A DNA stretch of 64,000 nt. It comes from DASXRA01 sp963737425. GTDB taxonomy: Bacteria; Actinomycetota; Actinomycetes; Mycobacteriales; Jatrophihabitantaceae. The notes beneath the pieces were generated by a model. It was not told the origin of the DNA. It saw nothing but the letters and a program-made list of their open reading frames with translations, and made no database searches. The position numbers and the translations under genes were made by a program. Shown piece after piece: positions 1-8,323 of the stretch (its first letter is position 1; every line of letters begins with the position of its first letter). The DNA lies in contig CAVTSX010000008.1 of assembly GCA_963737425.1 (NCBI GenBank), positions 1,054,001 through 1,118,000 of the forward strand, written 5' to 3'.

Positions 1-1665
1 CTGTCGAAACAGCCTTATTTCATCAGGCTTTCCAAGACGGGTGACCCTAACGCCGCGATCAGCTACAACGTCGGCAACGGCGGCCCGACACTCGACCAGC
101 GCTCGGTCATCGATGCCGGATTCCTCGAGCTTGTCCGCCTCGGCGAGCTTTCGGCCACCGACGCTGACGTCATCCGCTCGCTGGCCATCGTCGATGCGAC
201 GATCGAGAAGCAGACACCGAGCGGCCCGGGTTGGCTGCGTTACAACGGCGACGGTTACGGCGACTGCCACGTCTCGCCCGACCACGCCTGCACTACCGAG
301 GGTGCGCCGTGGGCACCGTCCAACAAGGGCACCGGGCACGTGTGGCCCGTCCTGTCCGCCGAACGCGGCGAGCAGGCGCTGGTCACCGGCGCGCCCGCCA
401 CGGCCGGCCAGTTGCTCGGCGCCATCGACGCGATGTCGTCCGGTGTGGGCCTGGTGCCCGAGCAGGCCTGGGACGCGCCTGACGTTCCGGCATCCGCATT
501 CGGCACCGACCCGACGACTGCGTCGATCGGCTTCGTCAATGGCAAGCCGGACGGATCCGCGGCGCCGCTGACCTGGGGTGCGGCGTCGCAGGTGCGGCTG
601 ACGGCTGACCTCACGGCGGGGCGCCAGGTCGAGCGGCCGGCGCAGACGCTCGCTCGCTACGTCACGCACTCGCAGCAGGCGACCACGTTGACGGTGACAT
701 CGCCGCCTGACCAGTCCGCGGCCACCGACCCGATCCAGATCGCCGGGACGGCCGCGCCCGGCGCCACGGTCGATGTCGCCGACGTGGCCAGTGACCGCAA
801 CAGCGCCACCACGCACGCCACGACGAAGGTGGATTCGAGCGGGTCGTTCAGCTTGCCCATTGCGGCCGCGGGCGGCACCAACGTCCTCGTGGTCACCAGT
901 ACGGCGCCGGACGGCGGCACCGCCCAGACCGTCCGCACCGTCGTGAACGATGTCGTCGAGGGCACGCTGATCTACGACACGGCCGACCCGTCCGGTGACG
1001 ACCACGGGCCGGGCAACTACGCCTACCCGACGTCTGGCGACTTCCACGCGGGCGCATACGACCTCACCGACTTCCAGGTTTACAACACGGGTACCACCGT
1101 CACCTTCCGGGTACGTACCGCCGATCTGACGAATACGTTCGGCAGCCCGTTAGGCGCTCAGCTCGTCGACCTCTACGTCAGGCAGCCCGGCGGATCGCCG
1201 ACGTCGACCGCGGCGCCGTTCCCGACGCGTAATTACGTCATCGATCCGAACGATGCCTGGACCCGCCTGATCGAGGTGCAGGGTTTCGGTCAGCAGTTCG
1301 TCGATGCGAGTGGCGCGACCGTCGGATCGGTGACGATCGGCGCGAACGCGATCTCGCGCTACATCACGTTCTCGGTCGACAAGAGCGCGCTCGGCGGGAC
1401 GCCGGCATCGGGATGGACGTTCACCCTCGCGCTGACCGGCCAGGACGGGTTCAGCCCCGACCGGGCGCGCGCATTCGCGCCGACGCCGCAGCCCTTCGCG
1501 TTCGGGGTCTGCGCCGCGGCCAGCGGCGATGCGCACTGCACCGCCGATCCGGCGACCGTCCCGAAGGTGATGGACACGATCACCCCCGCCGGAGTCGACC
1601 AGTCCAACGAGCTCGACTACACCGTGCACCATCCCGTCGTCCTCTCTGGAGTAACGATTCCTTAA
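1..1665 (+). CDS. GH15 glucoamylase/glucodextranase, secreted, C-terminal part (5' truncated by window edge)
   Basis: Frame 1 is open from the first base to the TAA at 1663-1665, so the gene starts outside the window. The first ~200 residues carry the end of a GH15 (alpha/alpha)6 catalytic domain, including GPGWLRYNGDGYGDC and the family hallmark WPVLSAERGEQAL. A bacterial Ig-like segment follows (TLTVTSPPDQSAATDP onward). The last ~250 residues match the C-terminal substrate-binding domain of glucodextranases (DPSGDDHGPGNYAYP, DLTDFQVYNTG). Family knowledge says such enzymes release glucose from alpha-1,4 or alpha-1,6 glucans outside the cell; the exact substrate cannot be read here. Its position just upstream of rplJ is unusual for a sugar enzyme. 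Confidence 0.88.
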   Translation: MSKQPYFIRLSKTGDPNAAISYNVGNGGPTLDQRSVIDAGFLELVRLGELSATDADVIRSLAIVDATIEKQTPSGPGWLRYNGDGYGDCHVSPDHACTTEGAPWAPSNKGTGHVWPVLSAERGEQALVTGAPATAGQLLGAIDAMSSGVGLVPEQAWDAPDVPASAFGTDPTTASIGFVNGKPDGSAAPLTWGAASQVRLTADLTAGRQVERPAQTLARYVTHSQQATTLTVTSPPDQSAATDPIQIAGTAAPGATVDVADVASDRNSATTHATTKVDSSGSFSLPIAAAGGTNVLVVTSTAPDGGTAQTVRTVVNDVVEGTLIYDTADPSGDDHGPGNYAYPTSGDFHAGAYDLTDFQVYNTGTTVTFRVRTADLTNTFGSPLGAQLVDLYVRQPGGSPTSTAAPFPTRNYVIDPNDAWTRLIEVQGFGQQFVDASGATVGSVTIGANAISRYITFSVDKSALGGTPASGWTFTLALTGQDGFSPDRARAFAPTPQPFAFGVCAAASGDAHCTADPATVPKVMDTITPAGVDQSNELDYTVHHPVVLSGVTIP

Positions 1666-1681
1666 CATCGAGGCCATCGGC

Positions 1682-1696
1682 TAGAGTCCGCATGTG
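1682..1696 (+). promoter_or_regulatory. Candidate -10 box and leaderless start for the DUF3105 lipoprotein
   Basis: TAGAGT (1682-1687) fits the actinobacterial TANNNT -10 consensus and lies six bases before the GTG start at 1694. No purine-rich ribosome binding site precedes the GTG. This suggests a leaderless mRNA. No convincing -35 box is visible. Confidence 0.35.
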
Positions 1697-2362
1697 TCGT
1701 GGTTCCAAGGCTGGCGTGCTGGCACGCTCTTAGTTGGCAGTTGTCTGCTGATTGCAGGGTGCAGCTCAAGTGCTACGCATCGTGACCCGTCGCCGTCGTT
1801 GACGCCCGCTGCCGCGAGCGGGTCCACCGCGAGTGGGCCGGAGGCCGGCACGTCGCCGGCGCCCGGCGAGTTGCCGGCTGCCGCGGCGATTCCGGGCGTG
1901 ACATACCGGGCAGAGACCGACCGCGACCACAAGAACGGAGTGGTCCAGTACGACTCGTCGCCGCCGATCGGCGGTGCCCATTCCCCAGTTCCGGCCGATT
2001 GCTCGGGCACCGTGTACCCCGTTGCCATCGCCAACGAAAATGCCGTGCATTCCCTCGAGCACGGCGCCGTCTGGATCACCTATCGGCCGGGCCTGCCGGC
2101 AAGCGACCTGGCGGCATTGACCCAACTCGTCCAGGGGCAGGACCACCTGCTCGTGAGCCCGTATCCGGGGCTCACCTCGGCGATCTCGCTGCAGTCATGG
2201 GGATATCAGCTACGAGTCGAGTCTGCTACCGACCCTCGTATCGTCCAGTTCATCAACCTGCTGCGCAGCAACCCGGTCACCACACCCGAGTACGGCGAAT
2301 CGTGCGCCAACCCCGACTTCAAGGCCCATCCGAGCGTGCCGGGCCACCCGATCGACGGATGA
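1694..2362 (+). CDS. DUF3105 family lipoprotein
   Basis: This 222-residue protein starts with a hydrophobic stretch ending in a lipobox (LLIAGC, then SSS), so it should be lipidated and held on the outer face of the membrane. A Ser/Pro/Ala linker (about residues 30-65) leads to a DUF3105 domain marked by GVTYRAETDRDHKNG, a Pro-rich IGGAHSPVP stretch and NAVHSLEHGAVWITYRPG, with conserved His and Glu residues. The function of DUF3105 is not established. I chose the GTG at 1694 because a good -10 box sits just upstream. The gene is flanked by the GH15 gene (28-nt gap) and the rplJ leader, with no operon partner. Confidence 0.8.
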   Translation: MSWFQGWRAGTLLVGSCLLIAGCSSSATHRDPSPSLTPAAASGSTASGPEAGTSPAPGELPAAAAIPGVTYRAETDRDHKNGVVQYDSSPPIGGAHSPVPADCSGTVYPVAIANENAVHSLEHGAVWITYRPGLPASDLAALTQLVQGQDHLLVSPYPGLTSAISLQSWGYQLRVESATDPRIVQFINLLRSNPVTTPEYGESCANPDFKAHPSVPGHPIDG

Positions 2363-2388
2363 CCCGCCGGATGTGGCGATGTGGCGAT

Positions 2389-2418
2389 TTGAAATAGCGT
2401 TCGCGCCGCCCGTATCCT
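2389..2418 (+). promoter_or_regulatory. Candidate promoter of the rplJ-rplL operon
   Basis: TTGAAA (2389-2394) and TATCCT (2413-2418) are separated by 18 bases, a good vegetative sigma-70 arrangement. It lies directly upstream of the L10 leader. Confidence 0.5.
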
Positions 2419-2424
2419 TGCCCC

Positions 2425-2590
2425 TGATCCACCCGAAGACCGCTGGTCATCGCGTGCGCACACGCGATCGAACGCCTCCGGAGCGCCGGAGCGGCCCGCG
2501 CAGGCTGGACGGTTCGTAGCACAGCGCTCAGCCGCGCTGAATTGCTCCGCCCCGTGCGCCCTGCGCCGGGGCGTCTCTCGTTTCCGGGCG
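2425..2590 (+). promoter_or_regulatory. L10 leader region of the rplJL mRNA, with a weak GC hairpin
   Basis: The 5' untranslated region of rplJ contains the conserved L10-leader pieces CCGAAGACCGCTGGTC and GGCCCGCGCAGGC, separated by short stems (CGCGTGCG/CACGCG-type pairing). In bacteria this RNA binds the L10(L12) complex and represses rplJL translation or transcription. A 7-bp stem CGCCCCG/CGGGGCG (2548-2554 with 2567-2573) follows and ends in a pyrimidine-rich run, so it could act as an attenuator. The rest of the 295-base gap before rplJ holds only the ribosome binding site AGAGGAGG. Confidence 0.7.
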
Positions 2591-2657
2591 CGGGTTGCGC
2601 CAGCGCCTGACGATCTGAGGACGCACATGAGGAAAGCACGCAACGAGAGGAGGATGC

Positions 2658-3293
2658 ATGCCGAAGTCTGACAAGGTTGCCGCGGTCGCCGAGATCAGCG
2701 AGCGTTTCACCAGTTCGACCGCAGCCGTGATCACCGAGTATCGCGGCTTGTCGGTCAAGCAGGTCACCCAGTTACGGCGCGCGCTCGGCCGCGAGACGAC
2801 GTACACCGTCGTCAAGAACACGCTTACCAAACGCGCGGCGGCTGACGCGGGCGTAGCCATCGACGAGGCGCTGCTGGTCGGCCCGACCGCCATCGCGTTC
2901 GTCAAAGGCGATCCGGTAGCGGCGGCCAAGGGGCTTCGCGACTTCGCCAAGGCGAATCCGGTGCTCGTGATCAAGGGCGGCATTCTCGAGGGCAAGCTGC
3001 TCAGCCCTTCCGAGGTTGGCCGGATCGCCGATCTGGAGTCCCGCGAGGTTCTGCTGGCCAAGATCGCCGGCGTGCTCAAGGCATTGCCGACCCGCGCCGC
3101 AGGCCTGTTCCAGGCGCCGCTGTCGCAGATGGCACGTCTGGCGAAGGCGCTGGAAGAGAAGAAGCCGGCCGAAGCTGTCGTAGCGGCTGCCGAGGCTCCC
3201 GCCGACGACGCCCCGGCTGCCGAGGTGCCGGCCGGCGACGCTCCGGCTGCCGAGGCCAGTTCCGCAGATACTCCCGCCGAGCCGGCGGAGTAA
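2658..3293 (+). CDS. rplJ: 50S ribosomal protein L10
   Basis: L10 forms the base of the ribosomal stalk, binding 23S rRNA and carrying L7/L12 dimers. Residues 1-~172 are typical L10 (VAEISERFTSSTAAVITEYRG, with the conserved LRR..GRETTYTVVKNTL region; the C-terminal helix that binds L12 follows). The last ~35 residues form an acidic Ala/Pro/Asp/Glu tail with APAAE repeats, longer than usual. The start ATG follows a strong AGAGGAGG. rplL lies 48 nt downstream in the same operon. Regulation is probably by the L10 leader just upstream. Confidence 0.97.
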   Translation: MPKSDKVAAVAEISERFTSSTAAVITEYRGLSVKQVTQLRRALGRETTYTVVKNTLTKRAAADAGVAIDEALLVGPTAIAFVKGDPVAAAKGLRDFAKANPVLVIKGGILEGKLLSPSEVGRIADLESREVLLAKIAGVLKALPTRAAGLFQAPLSQMARLAKALEEKKPAEAVVAAAEAPADDAPAAEVPAGDAPAAEASSADTPAEPAE

Positions 3294-3341
3294 GTAACCA
3301 CCACTGCCGGCTCATCCGGCGAAAACGAAAGGACGCCCATC

Positions 3342-3737
3342 ATGGCGAAGCTCAGCACTGCCGAGCTGCTCGACTCGTTCAAGGAAATGACGCTGCTCGA
3401 GCTCTCGGACTTCGTGAAGCAGTTCGAAGAGACCTTCGACGTCACGGCGGCCGCCCCGGTCGCCGCCGTTGCCGCGGTGCCTGCTGGCGGCGGCGGCGAC
3501 GCTGGTGCCGCAGCGGCCGAGGAGCAGGACGAGTTCGATGTCATCCTCGAAGCCGCTGGCGAGAAGAAGATCCAGGTCATCAAGGAGGTTCGCACGCTGA
3601 CGAGCCTCGGCCTCGGCGAGGCCAAGGCGCTGGTCGACGGCGCGCCGAAGCCCGTCCTGGAGAAGGCCAACAAGGAGACCGCCGAGAAGGCGAAGGCTGC
3701 CCTCGAAGGCGCCGGCGCCACGGTGACGCTGAAGTAG
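3342..3737 (+). CDS. rplL: 50S ribosomal protein L7/L12
   Basis: This 131-residue protein has the N-terminal dimerisation/L10-binding region (MAKLSTAELLDSFKEMTLLE), an Ala/Gly/Pro hinge (about residues 36-60) and the C-terminal factor-binding domain (EFDVILEAAGEKKIQVIKEV and GLGEAKALVDGAPKPVLE). It recruits and stimulates translational GTPases such as EF-G and EF-Tu. The length is normal. The ribosome binding site GAAAGGA lies 8 nt before the ATG. A strong intrinsic terminator follows. Confidence 0.98.
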   Translation: MAKLSTAELLDSFKEMTLLELSDFVKQFEETFDVTAAAPVAAVAAVPAGGGGDAGAAAAEEQDEFDVILEAAGEKKIQVIKEVRTLTSLGLGEAKALVDGAPKPVLEKANKETAEKAKAALEGAGATVTLK

Positions 3738-3815
3738 GGCGACCCGTTCGCGCCGGACCAGTCCCCACGGCTTCGGGCCGCAGCGGGGTACGGATTCGGC
3801 GCCGCCCGACAACCA

Positions 3816-3857
3816 CGGCAGTGGATCGCGCCGTACGGCGCGATCCACTGCCGTTTT
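3816..3857 (+). terminator. Intrinsic terminator of the rplJL operon
   Basis: A perfect 18-bp inverted repeat (CGGCAGTGGATCGCGCCG at 3816-3833, its complement at 3836-3853) is followed by TTTT. The core GATCGCGCC..GGCGCGATC recurs after tuf and, decayed, in the spc array. Confidence 0.85.
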
Positions 3858-4293
3858 GCATCCGGCAGACACTCGCCGCCATTGGGTCGGCGGCTCAACT
3901 CGTGACCGTTTCCTCGATCAACACAGCGATTCTGTCGAGTATCGACCGGATCGTCGTGCTGATCAGCGAAAGGGACCGGCGACCCCGGATGCCGGGACCG
4001 GGGGATAGGTGCGTCATTGCACCGCCGGTCGCGTACCGGAGGAGAGCCGAGAAACCGCCAACTGGATAGGAATCGGCTGTGACACGGTGGATTCGGATGA
4101 CAACTGCCCGTTTGACTTGGGTAAGACGCCCGTTTTGTGGGTATTTTCATAGGCGCAATGAGCGCTGAGGTGTGGCAGCCTATTGAGCCGTCGCCGTTAC
4201 CGGGCGGTAGGAATGTCGTTGAACGTCACGCCGGTACTGCCTGGGTGACACGTCAAGACAGCGCCAAACCAGGCTGAAGAAGGGGACCATCGC
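3858..4293 (+). other. Intergenic region before the mce operon; no gene seen
   Basis: No reading frame with coding character is visible on either strand. The stretch contains small inverted repeats (GGTGC/GCACC at about 4006-4022) and an isolated TTGACT at 4112-4117 with no well-spaced -10 box, although TATTTT occurs at 4142-4147. The promoter of the mce operon should lie here but cannot be fixed. A ribosome binding site AAGAAGGGGA (4277-4286) precedes the first mce gene. Confidence 0.5.
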
Positions 4294-5370
4294 GTGGGTG
4301 TGGAGGTTGCCGTCGATGGACTGACGAAGTCCTTCGGCAAGCAAGTCATCTGGAGCGACGTGAGCCTCACCCTCCCGCCAGGAGAGGTCTCCGTTCTGCT
4401 CGGCCCGTCCGGAACCGGCAAGTCAGTCTTTCTCAAGTCCCTGATCGGGCTGCTCAAGCCCGACCGTGGCTCGATCTTCATCCGTGACGTGAACATCGCG
4501 CGCTGCCGGGAGCATCAGCTCTACGAGACCCGCAAGCTGTTCGGCGTGCTGTTCCAGGACGGCGCCCTGTTCGGATCGATGAACCTGTTCGACAACATCG
4601 CCTTCCCGCTGCGCGAGCACACCCGCAAGGGTGAGAAGGAGATCGCGGCCATCGTCACCGAGAAGATGGAGATGGTCGGCCTGGGGGGCGCGGAGAAGAA
4701 GCTGCCCGGCGAGATCTCGGGGGGCATGCGCAAGCGGGCCGGCCTCGCTCGCGCGCTCGTCCTCAACCCTGAGATCGTCCTGTTCGACGAGCCTGATTCG
4801 GGGCTCGATCCCGTGCGAGTCGCCTACCTCAACCAGCTCATCATCGACCTCAATGCCGTGACTGATGCGACCTTCCTGATCGTCACCCACGACATCGGTA
4901 CGGCCCGAACGGTGCCCGACAACCTGGGCATGCTGTTCTGCAAGAGCCTGGTCATGTTCGGCCCGCGCGAGGTGCTGCTGACGTCCGAAGAGCCCGTGGT
5001 CAAGCAATTCCTCAACGGCCGACGCGAGGGCCCGATCGGGATGTCCGAGGAGAAGGACGCGAGCCAGGTGGCCGCCGAACTCGCCTCTCTCGCCCACCAG
5101 AGCCCGCCGGCGCCGGGCACTGGGCCGAAGGGCGCCTCGGGCCAGGGCGTTCCGCCGCAGCTGCAACCCTCGCCGGGACTGCCGCAACGCAAGGCCGCAA
5201 CGCGACGCCAGAAGCGCGTGCTCGACATGCTGCACACGCTGCCGCCGCAGGCGCAGCAGGCGGTCCGTGCCGCCCTCGACCAGGAACACGAACAAGAGGC
5301 CGTCTACCAGCAGACCATGGCCCACGGTCAGACACCCCAAGAGATCACGTCGTTGATCGCGGGGAAGTGA
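4294..5370 (+). CDS. mkl: Mce transporter ATPase, Mkl/MlaF type
   Basis: This ABC ATPase should power lipid transport by the Mce complex encoded downstream. Walker A is GPSGTGKS (residues 37-44), the signature SGGM is at 142-145 and Walker B with the D-loop is LFDEPDSGLDP (about 163-173). The divergent SGGMRKRAGLARAL signature is typical of the MlaF/Mkl family. After the ~250-residue ATPase core comes a ~100-residue C-terminal extension rich in Gln, Pro and Ala, as in Mkl proteins. The GTG start follows AAGAAGGGGA. The stop overlaps the next start (TGATG). M. tuberculosis mkl also lies between rplL and rpoB, which supports the name. Confidence 0.9.
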   Translation: MGVEVAVDGLTKSFGKQVIWSDVSLTLPPGEVSVLLGPSGTGKSVFLKSLIGLLKPDRGSIFIRDVNIARCREHQLYETRKLFGVLFQDGALFGSMNLFDNIAFPLREHTRKGEKEIAAIVTEKMEMVGLGGAEKKLPGEISGGMRKRAGLARALVLNPEIVLFDEPDSGLDPVRVAYLNQLIIDLNAVTDATFLIVTHDIGTARTVPDNLGMLFCKSLVMFGPREVLLTSEEPVVKQFLNGRREGPIGMSEEKDASQVAAELASLAHQSPPAPGTGPKGASGQGVPPQLQPSPGLPQRKAATRRQKRVLDMLHTLPPQAQQAVRAALDQEHEQEAVYQQTMAHGQTPQEITSLIAGK

Positions 5371-6146
5371 TGGCGGCGATCTCTCCTGTCGCCGGCGTAA
5401 GGCAGAGCGGCCGCCTGTTCGCGCTGTTTCTCGACGTTGCGCGGATGACCTTCAAGCGGCCCTTCCAGTTCCGCGAGTTCATCCAGCAGGCGTGGTTCAT
5501 CGCGAGCGTGACGATCCTGCCCACGGCGCTCGTCGCGATCCCGTTCGGCGCGGTGATCGCCCTGCAACTCGGCAACCTGACCCGCCAACTCGGCGCGCAG
5601 TCGTTCACCGGTGCGGCCAGCGTCCTGGCCATCATCCGCGAGGCCAGTCCCATCGTGTGCGCGCTGCTCATCGCCGGCGCGGGAGGTTCGGCGATCTGCG
5701 CCGATCTGGGCAGCCGCAAGATCCGCGACGAGATCGACGCCATGGAGGTACTCGGCATCTCCGCGGTGCAGCGACTGGTCGTCCCGCGCGTGCTCGCCTG
5801 CATGGTCATCGCGATGGCCCTGAACGGGCTGGTCAGCGTGGTCGGCGTCGCCGGGGGGTACTTCTTCAACGTCGTGCTGCAGAACGGCACGCCCGGGGCC
5901 TATCTCGCGAGCTTCTCCGCGCTCGCCCAGATCCAGGACCTCTGGGCCGGCGAGTTCAAGGCGGTGATCTTCGGCGCGATCGCGGCGATCGTCGCGGCGT
6001 ACAAGGGTCTCAACGCCGGAGGCGGGCCTAAGGGCGTCGGCGATGCGGTCAACCAATCCGTCGTCATAACGTTCCTGCTGCTCTTCTTCGTGAACTTCGT
6101 CATCACTGCCGTGTACCTGCAGATCGTCCCGGCGAAGGGCTCGTGA
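5370..6146 (+). CDS. yrbEA: YrbE/MlaE-family Mce permease, first subunit
   Basis: This is a MlaE-like integral membrane permease, pairing with the next gene to form the transmembrane channel of the Mce lipid importer. It is 258 residues long with about five hydrophobic segments and the family motif REASPIVCALLIAGAGGSAI followed by the EIDAMEVLGI coupling segment that contacts the ATPase. I chose the ATG at 5370 because it overlaps the upstream stop as TGATG; a GTG one codon earlier is also in frame. It is co-transcribed with neighbours on both sides. Confidence 0.9.
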   Translation: MAAISPVAGVRQSGRLFALFLDVARMTFKRPFQFREFIQQAWFIASVTILPTALVAIPFGAVIALQLGNLTRQLGAQSFTGAASVLAIIREASPIVCALLIAGAGGSAICADLGSRKIRDEIDAMEVLGISAVQRLVVPRVLACMVIAMALNGLVSVVGVAGGYFFNVVLQNGTPGAYLASFSALAQIQDLWAGEFKAVIFGAIAAIVAAYKGLNAGGGPKGVGDAVNQSVVITFLLLFFVNFVITAVYLQIVPAKGS

Positions 6147-6997
6147 TGAGCCAGGCGATGACCAGCGTGGCCGATGGCGTTCGCCGCGCCGCGAAGGCTC
6201 CGGGCGCGGGACTCGACGCGCTCGGCGGGCAGATGTCGTTCTACCTGCGAGCGCTTGCCTGGACGCCTCGCACGTTGCGTCGTTACAAGAAGGAAGTCCT
6301 GCGCCTGCTCGCCGAAGTCACGTTCGGCACGGGCGCCCTTGCGGTCATCGGCGGCACGGTCGGCGTCATCACCTTCTTGTCGTTCTTCACCGGTACCGAG
6401 GTCGGCCTGCAGGGTTACGCCGCGCTGAACCAGATCGGCACCGGCGCGTTCACCGGTTTCATCTCCGCATACTTCAACACCCGCGAGATCGCGCCGCTTT
6501 CGGCGGGGCTTGCGCTCTCGGCGACGGTGGGGTGCGGCTTCACCGCGCAGTTGGGCGCGATGCGCATCAGCGAAGAGATCGACGCGCTCGAGGTCATGGC
6601 CGTGCCGAGCCTGCCGTTCCTCGTGACCTCGCGGCTGATCGCGGGTTTCATCGCGGTCATTCCGCTCTATGTTGTCGGGCTTCTGTCGTCCTATCTGGCC
6701 ACCCGCACGATCACCACGGTTTATTACCACCAGTCGGCCGGCACCTACGACCACTACTTCCATCTGTTCTTGCCGCCGTCTGACATCTACCGATCGTTCG
6801 TGAAGGTGCTCATCTTCGCCGTGGTCGTCATGCTGTCGCACTGCTATTACGGCTACACCGCCAAGGGCGGGCCCGCAGGCGTCGGCGTGGCGGTGGGCAA
6901 GGCCGTCCGCACCGCGATCGTGGCAATCAACGTCGTCGACTTCTTCATGTCCCTTGCCATGTGGGGCGCCAACGCAACGGTGCGGTTGGGCGGGTAG
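6146..6997 (+). CDS. yrbEB: YrbE/MlaE-family Mce permease, second subunit
   Basis: This second permease half carries the same fold: ISAYFNTREIAPLSAGLALS, then EEIDALEVMAVPSLPFLV matching the coupling helix of YrbEB proteins, and late hydrophobic segments (VKVLIFAVVVMLSHCYYGY). It is 283 residues from the ATG at 6146, which overlaps the stop of the upstream permease gene as TGATG. Mce loci always carry two YrbE genes before mceA-F, as here. Confidence 0.9.
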   Translation: MSQAMTSVADGVRRAAKAPGAGLDALGGQMSFYLRALAWTPRTLRRYKKEVLRLLAEVTFGTGALAVIGGTVGVITFLSFFTGTEVGLQGYAALNQIGTGAFTGFISAYFNTREIAPLSAGLALSATVGCGFTAQLGAMRISEEIDALEVMAVPSLPFLVTSRLIAGFIAVIPLYVVGLLSSYLATRTITTVYYHQSAGTYDHYFHLFLPPSDIYRSFVKVLIFAVVVMLSHCYYGYTAKGGPAGVGVAVGKAVRTAIVAINVVDFFMSLAMWGANATVRLGG

Positions 6998-7003
6998 GCG
7001 GCG

Positions 7004-8323
7004 ATGGCGGCGAGATCATTCGGCAGTGTCGTGCGGCAGCGACTGCTCGGGGTGCTGTTGCTGGGTCTGGTCGCCGGTCTCGTCGCGTTATCGATTGCCA
7101 TATACAACCAGGACTTCTCCAAGGTGGTTCTGGTGAAACTCGAAACCGACCACACCGGCAACCAGTTGCTTCCGCACTCCGACGTCAAGGAGCGCGGGGT
7201 CCTGGTCGGCGAGGTGCGCTCGATCAGCTCGCACGGAGACGGCGCCACGATCACGATGGCCCTCAATCCGGGCAAGGCAAAGACGATCGAGAACTACTAC
7301 GTTGCGCAGCTGCTGCCGAAGACGCTGTTCGGCGAGCGGTACGTGTCGCTGATTCCGACGACCGACGCGACGTCCGCGTACTGCGAACCCGGCCAGACGC
7401 CCGGTCCGGTCAAGCACGGCCAGACGATGTGCCAGGACAACTCCGTGCAGTACGCCGAGGTCGAGAACGTCCTGGCCGACCTCATGCCCGTCCTGCAGGC
7501 GCTCAAACCCGCCGAGCTCAACGCCACGCTCAACGCCTTGGCCACAGCACTGAACGGCCGGGGCAGGCAGATCGGCCGCAACCTGGTCACGCTCGACAAC
7601 TACATCAAGTACCTCAACCCCCACGTGCCTCAACTCGTCGACGATCTCGACAAGCTCGGCAAGGTTGCCCTCGAGTACAACGACGTCGCGCCTGACCTGT
7701 TCGACACGCTGACCAATCTGCAGACCACGTCCAAGACACTCGTCGACAAGAAGGCCGCGCTCGACAGCCTGCTCTCCGTCGCTACCAGCACATCAGACGT
7801 CCTGACGAACTTCCTCAAGACGAACGAATCGCGGCTGATCACGGTCACCTCGACGTCGAATGAGATGTTCACCTTGCTCGCGACATACGCCCCTGAATAC
7901 GGCTGCCTGCTCAAGGCGCTGGCCAATCTCGATCCGCGCCTCGAAGACGCCTTCCGCGGCGGACGCCTGCACGTGACGCTCGAGGTCGTCAAGTCACGGG
8001 GCAAGTACGTGCCCGGTGACGAGCCGGTCACCGTCACCGGACGAGGACCCGATTGCGCGCAGCTGCCCAACCCGCCAGTGCCTTACCAGATACCGCCGGA
8101 GTTCCAGCATGTCGATGACGGTGCGGGCCTGGTCGGCGGCCCGGGCTCGGGGGCTCTGGCCTCGCCGATGCGCGACGCCTACGGTCCAGGTTCTGCCGCC
8201 GAGACCGCGATGATCAATTCGCTGATCGCCAAGCAGTACGGCACGACCCCTGACAAGGTTCCGACCATCGACACGATCCTCGCCGCGCCGCTACTGCGCG
8301 GAAGCGAGGTGACGCTGCGATGA
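7004..8323 (+). CDS. mceA: Mce family protein MceA
   Basis: MceA is the first of six substrate-binding subunits that form the periplasmic tunnel of an Mce transporter. One N-terminal membrane anchor (about residues 11-32) is followed by an MCE/MlaD domain (KLETDHTGNQLLPHSDVKER through FGERYVSLIP, about residues 40-125) and a long helical region (130-350) that should stack with the other subunits. The ~90-residue C-terminus is Pro/Gly-rich. It starts 6 nt after the permease stop and overlaps mceB by ATGA. Likely substrates are lipids or sterols; the sequence does not show which. Confidence 0.9.
   Translation: MAARSFGSVVRQRLLGVLLLGLVAGLVALSIAIYNQDFSKVVLVKLETDHTGNQLLPHSDVKERGVLVGEVRSISSHGDGATITMALNPGKAKTIENYYVAQLLPKTLFGERYVSLIPTTDATSAYCEPGQTPGPVKHGQTMCQDNSVQYAEVENVLADLMPVLQALKPAELNATLNALATALNGRGRQIGRNLVTLDNYIKYLNPHVPQLVDDLDKLGKVALEYNDVAPDLFDTLTNLQTTSKTLVDKKAALDSLLSVATSTSDVLTNFLKTNESRLITVTSTSNEMFTLLATYAPEYGCLLKALANLDPRLEDAFRGGRLHVTLEVVKSRGKYVPGDEPVTVTGRGPDCAQLPNPPVPYQIPPEFQHVDDGAGLVGGPGSGALASPMRDAYGPGSAAETAMINSLIAKQYGTTPDKVPTIDTILAAPLLRGSEVTLR

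Noticed and set aside
3821..4069. Plus-strand open frame of 82 codons after rplL
   Set aside because: It begins inside the terminator hairpin, has no ribosome binding site and shows no recognisable protein character.
4112..4147. Promoter made of TTGACT and TATTTT before mkl
   Set aside because: The spacing of 24 bases is too long for a standard promoter and no better pair was found.
2528..4150. Minus-strand frame of 540 codons opposite rplJ-rplL
   Set aside because: A shadow of the ribosomal genes with Ala/Ser runs; it also crosses the terminator.
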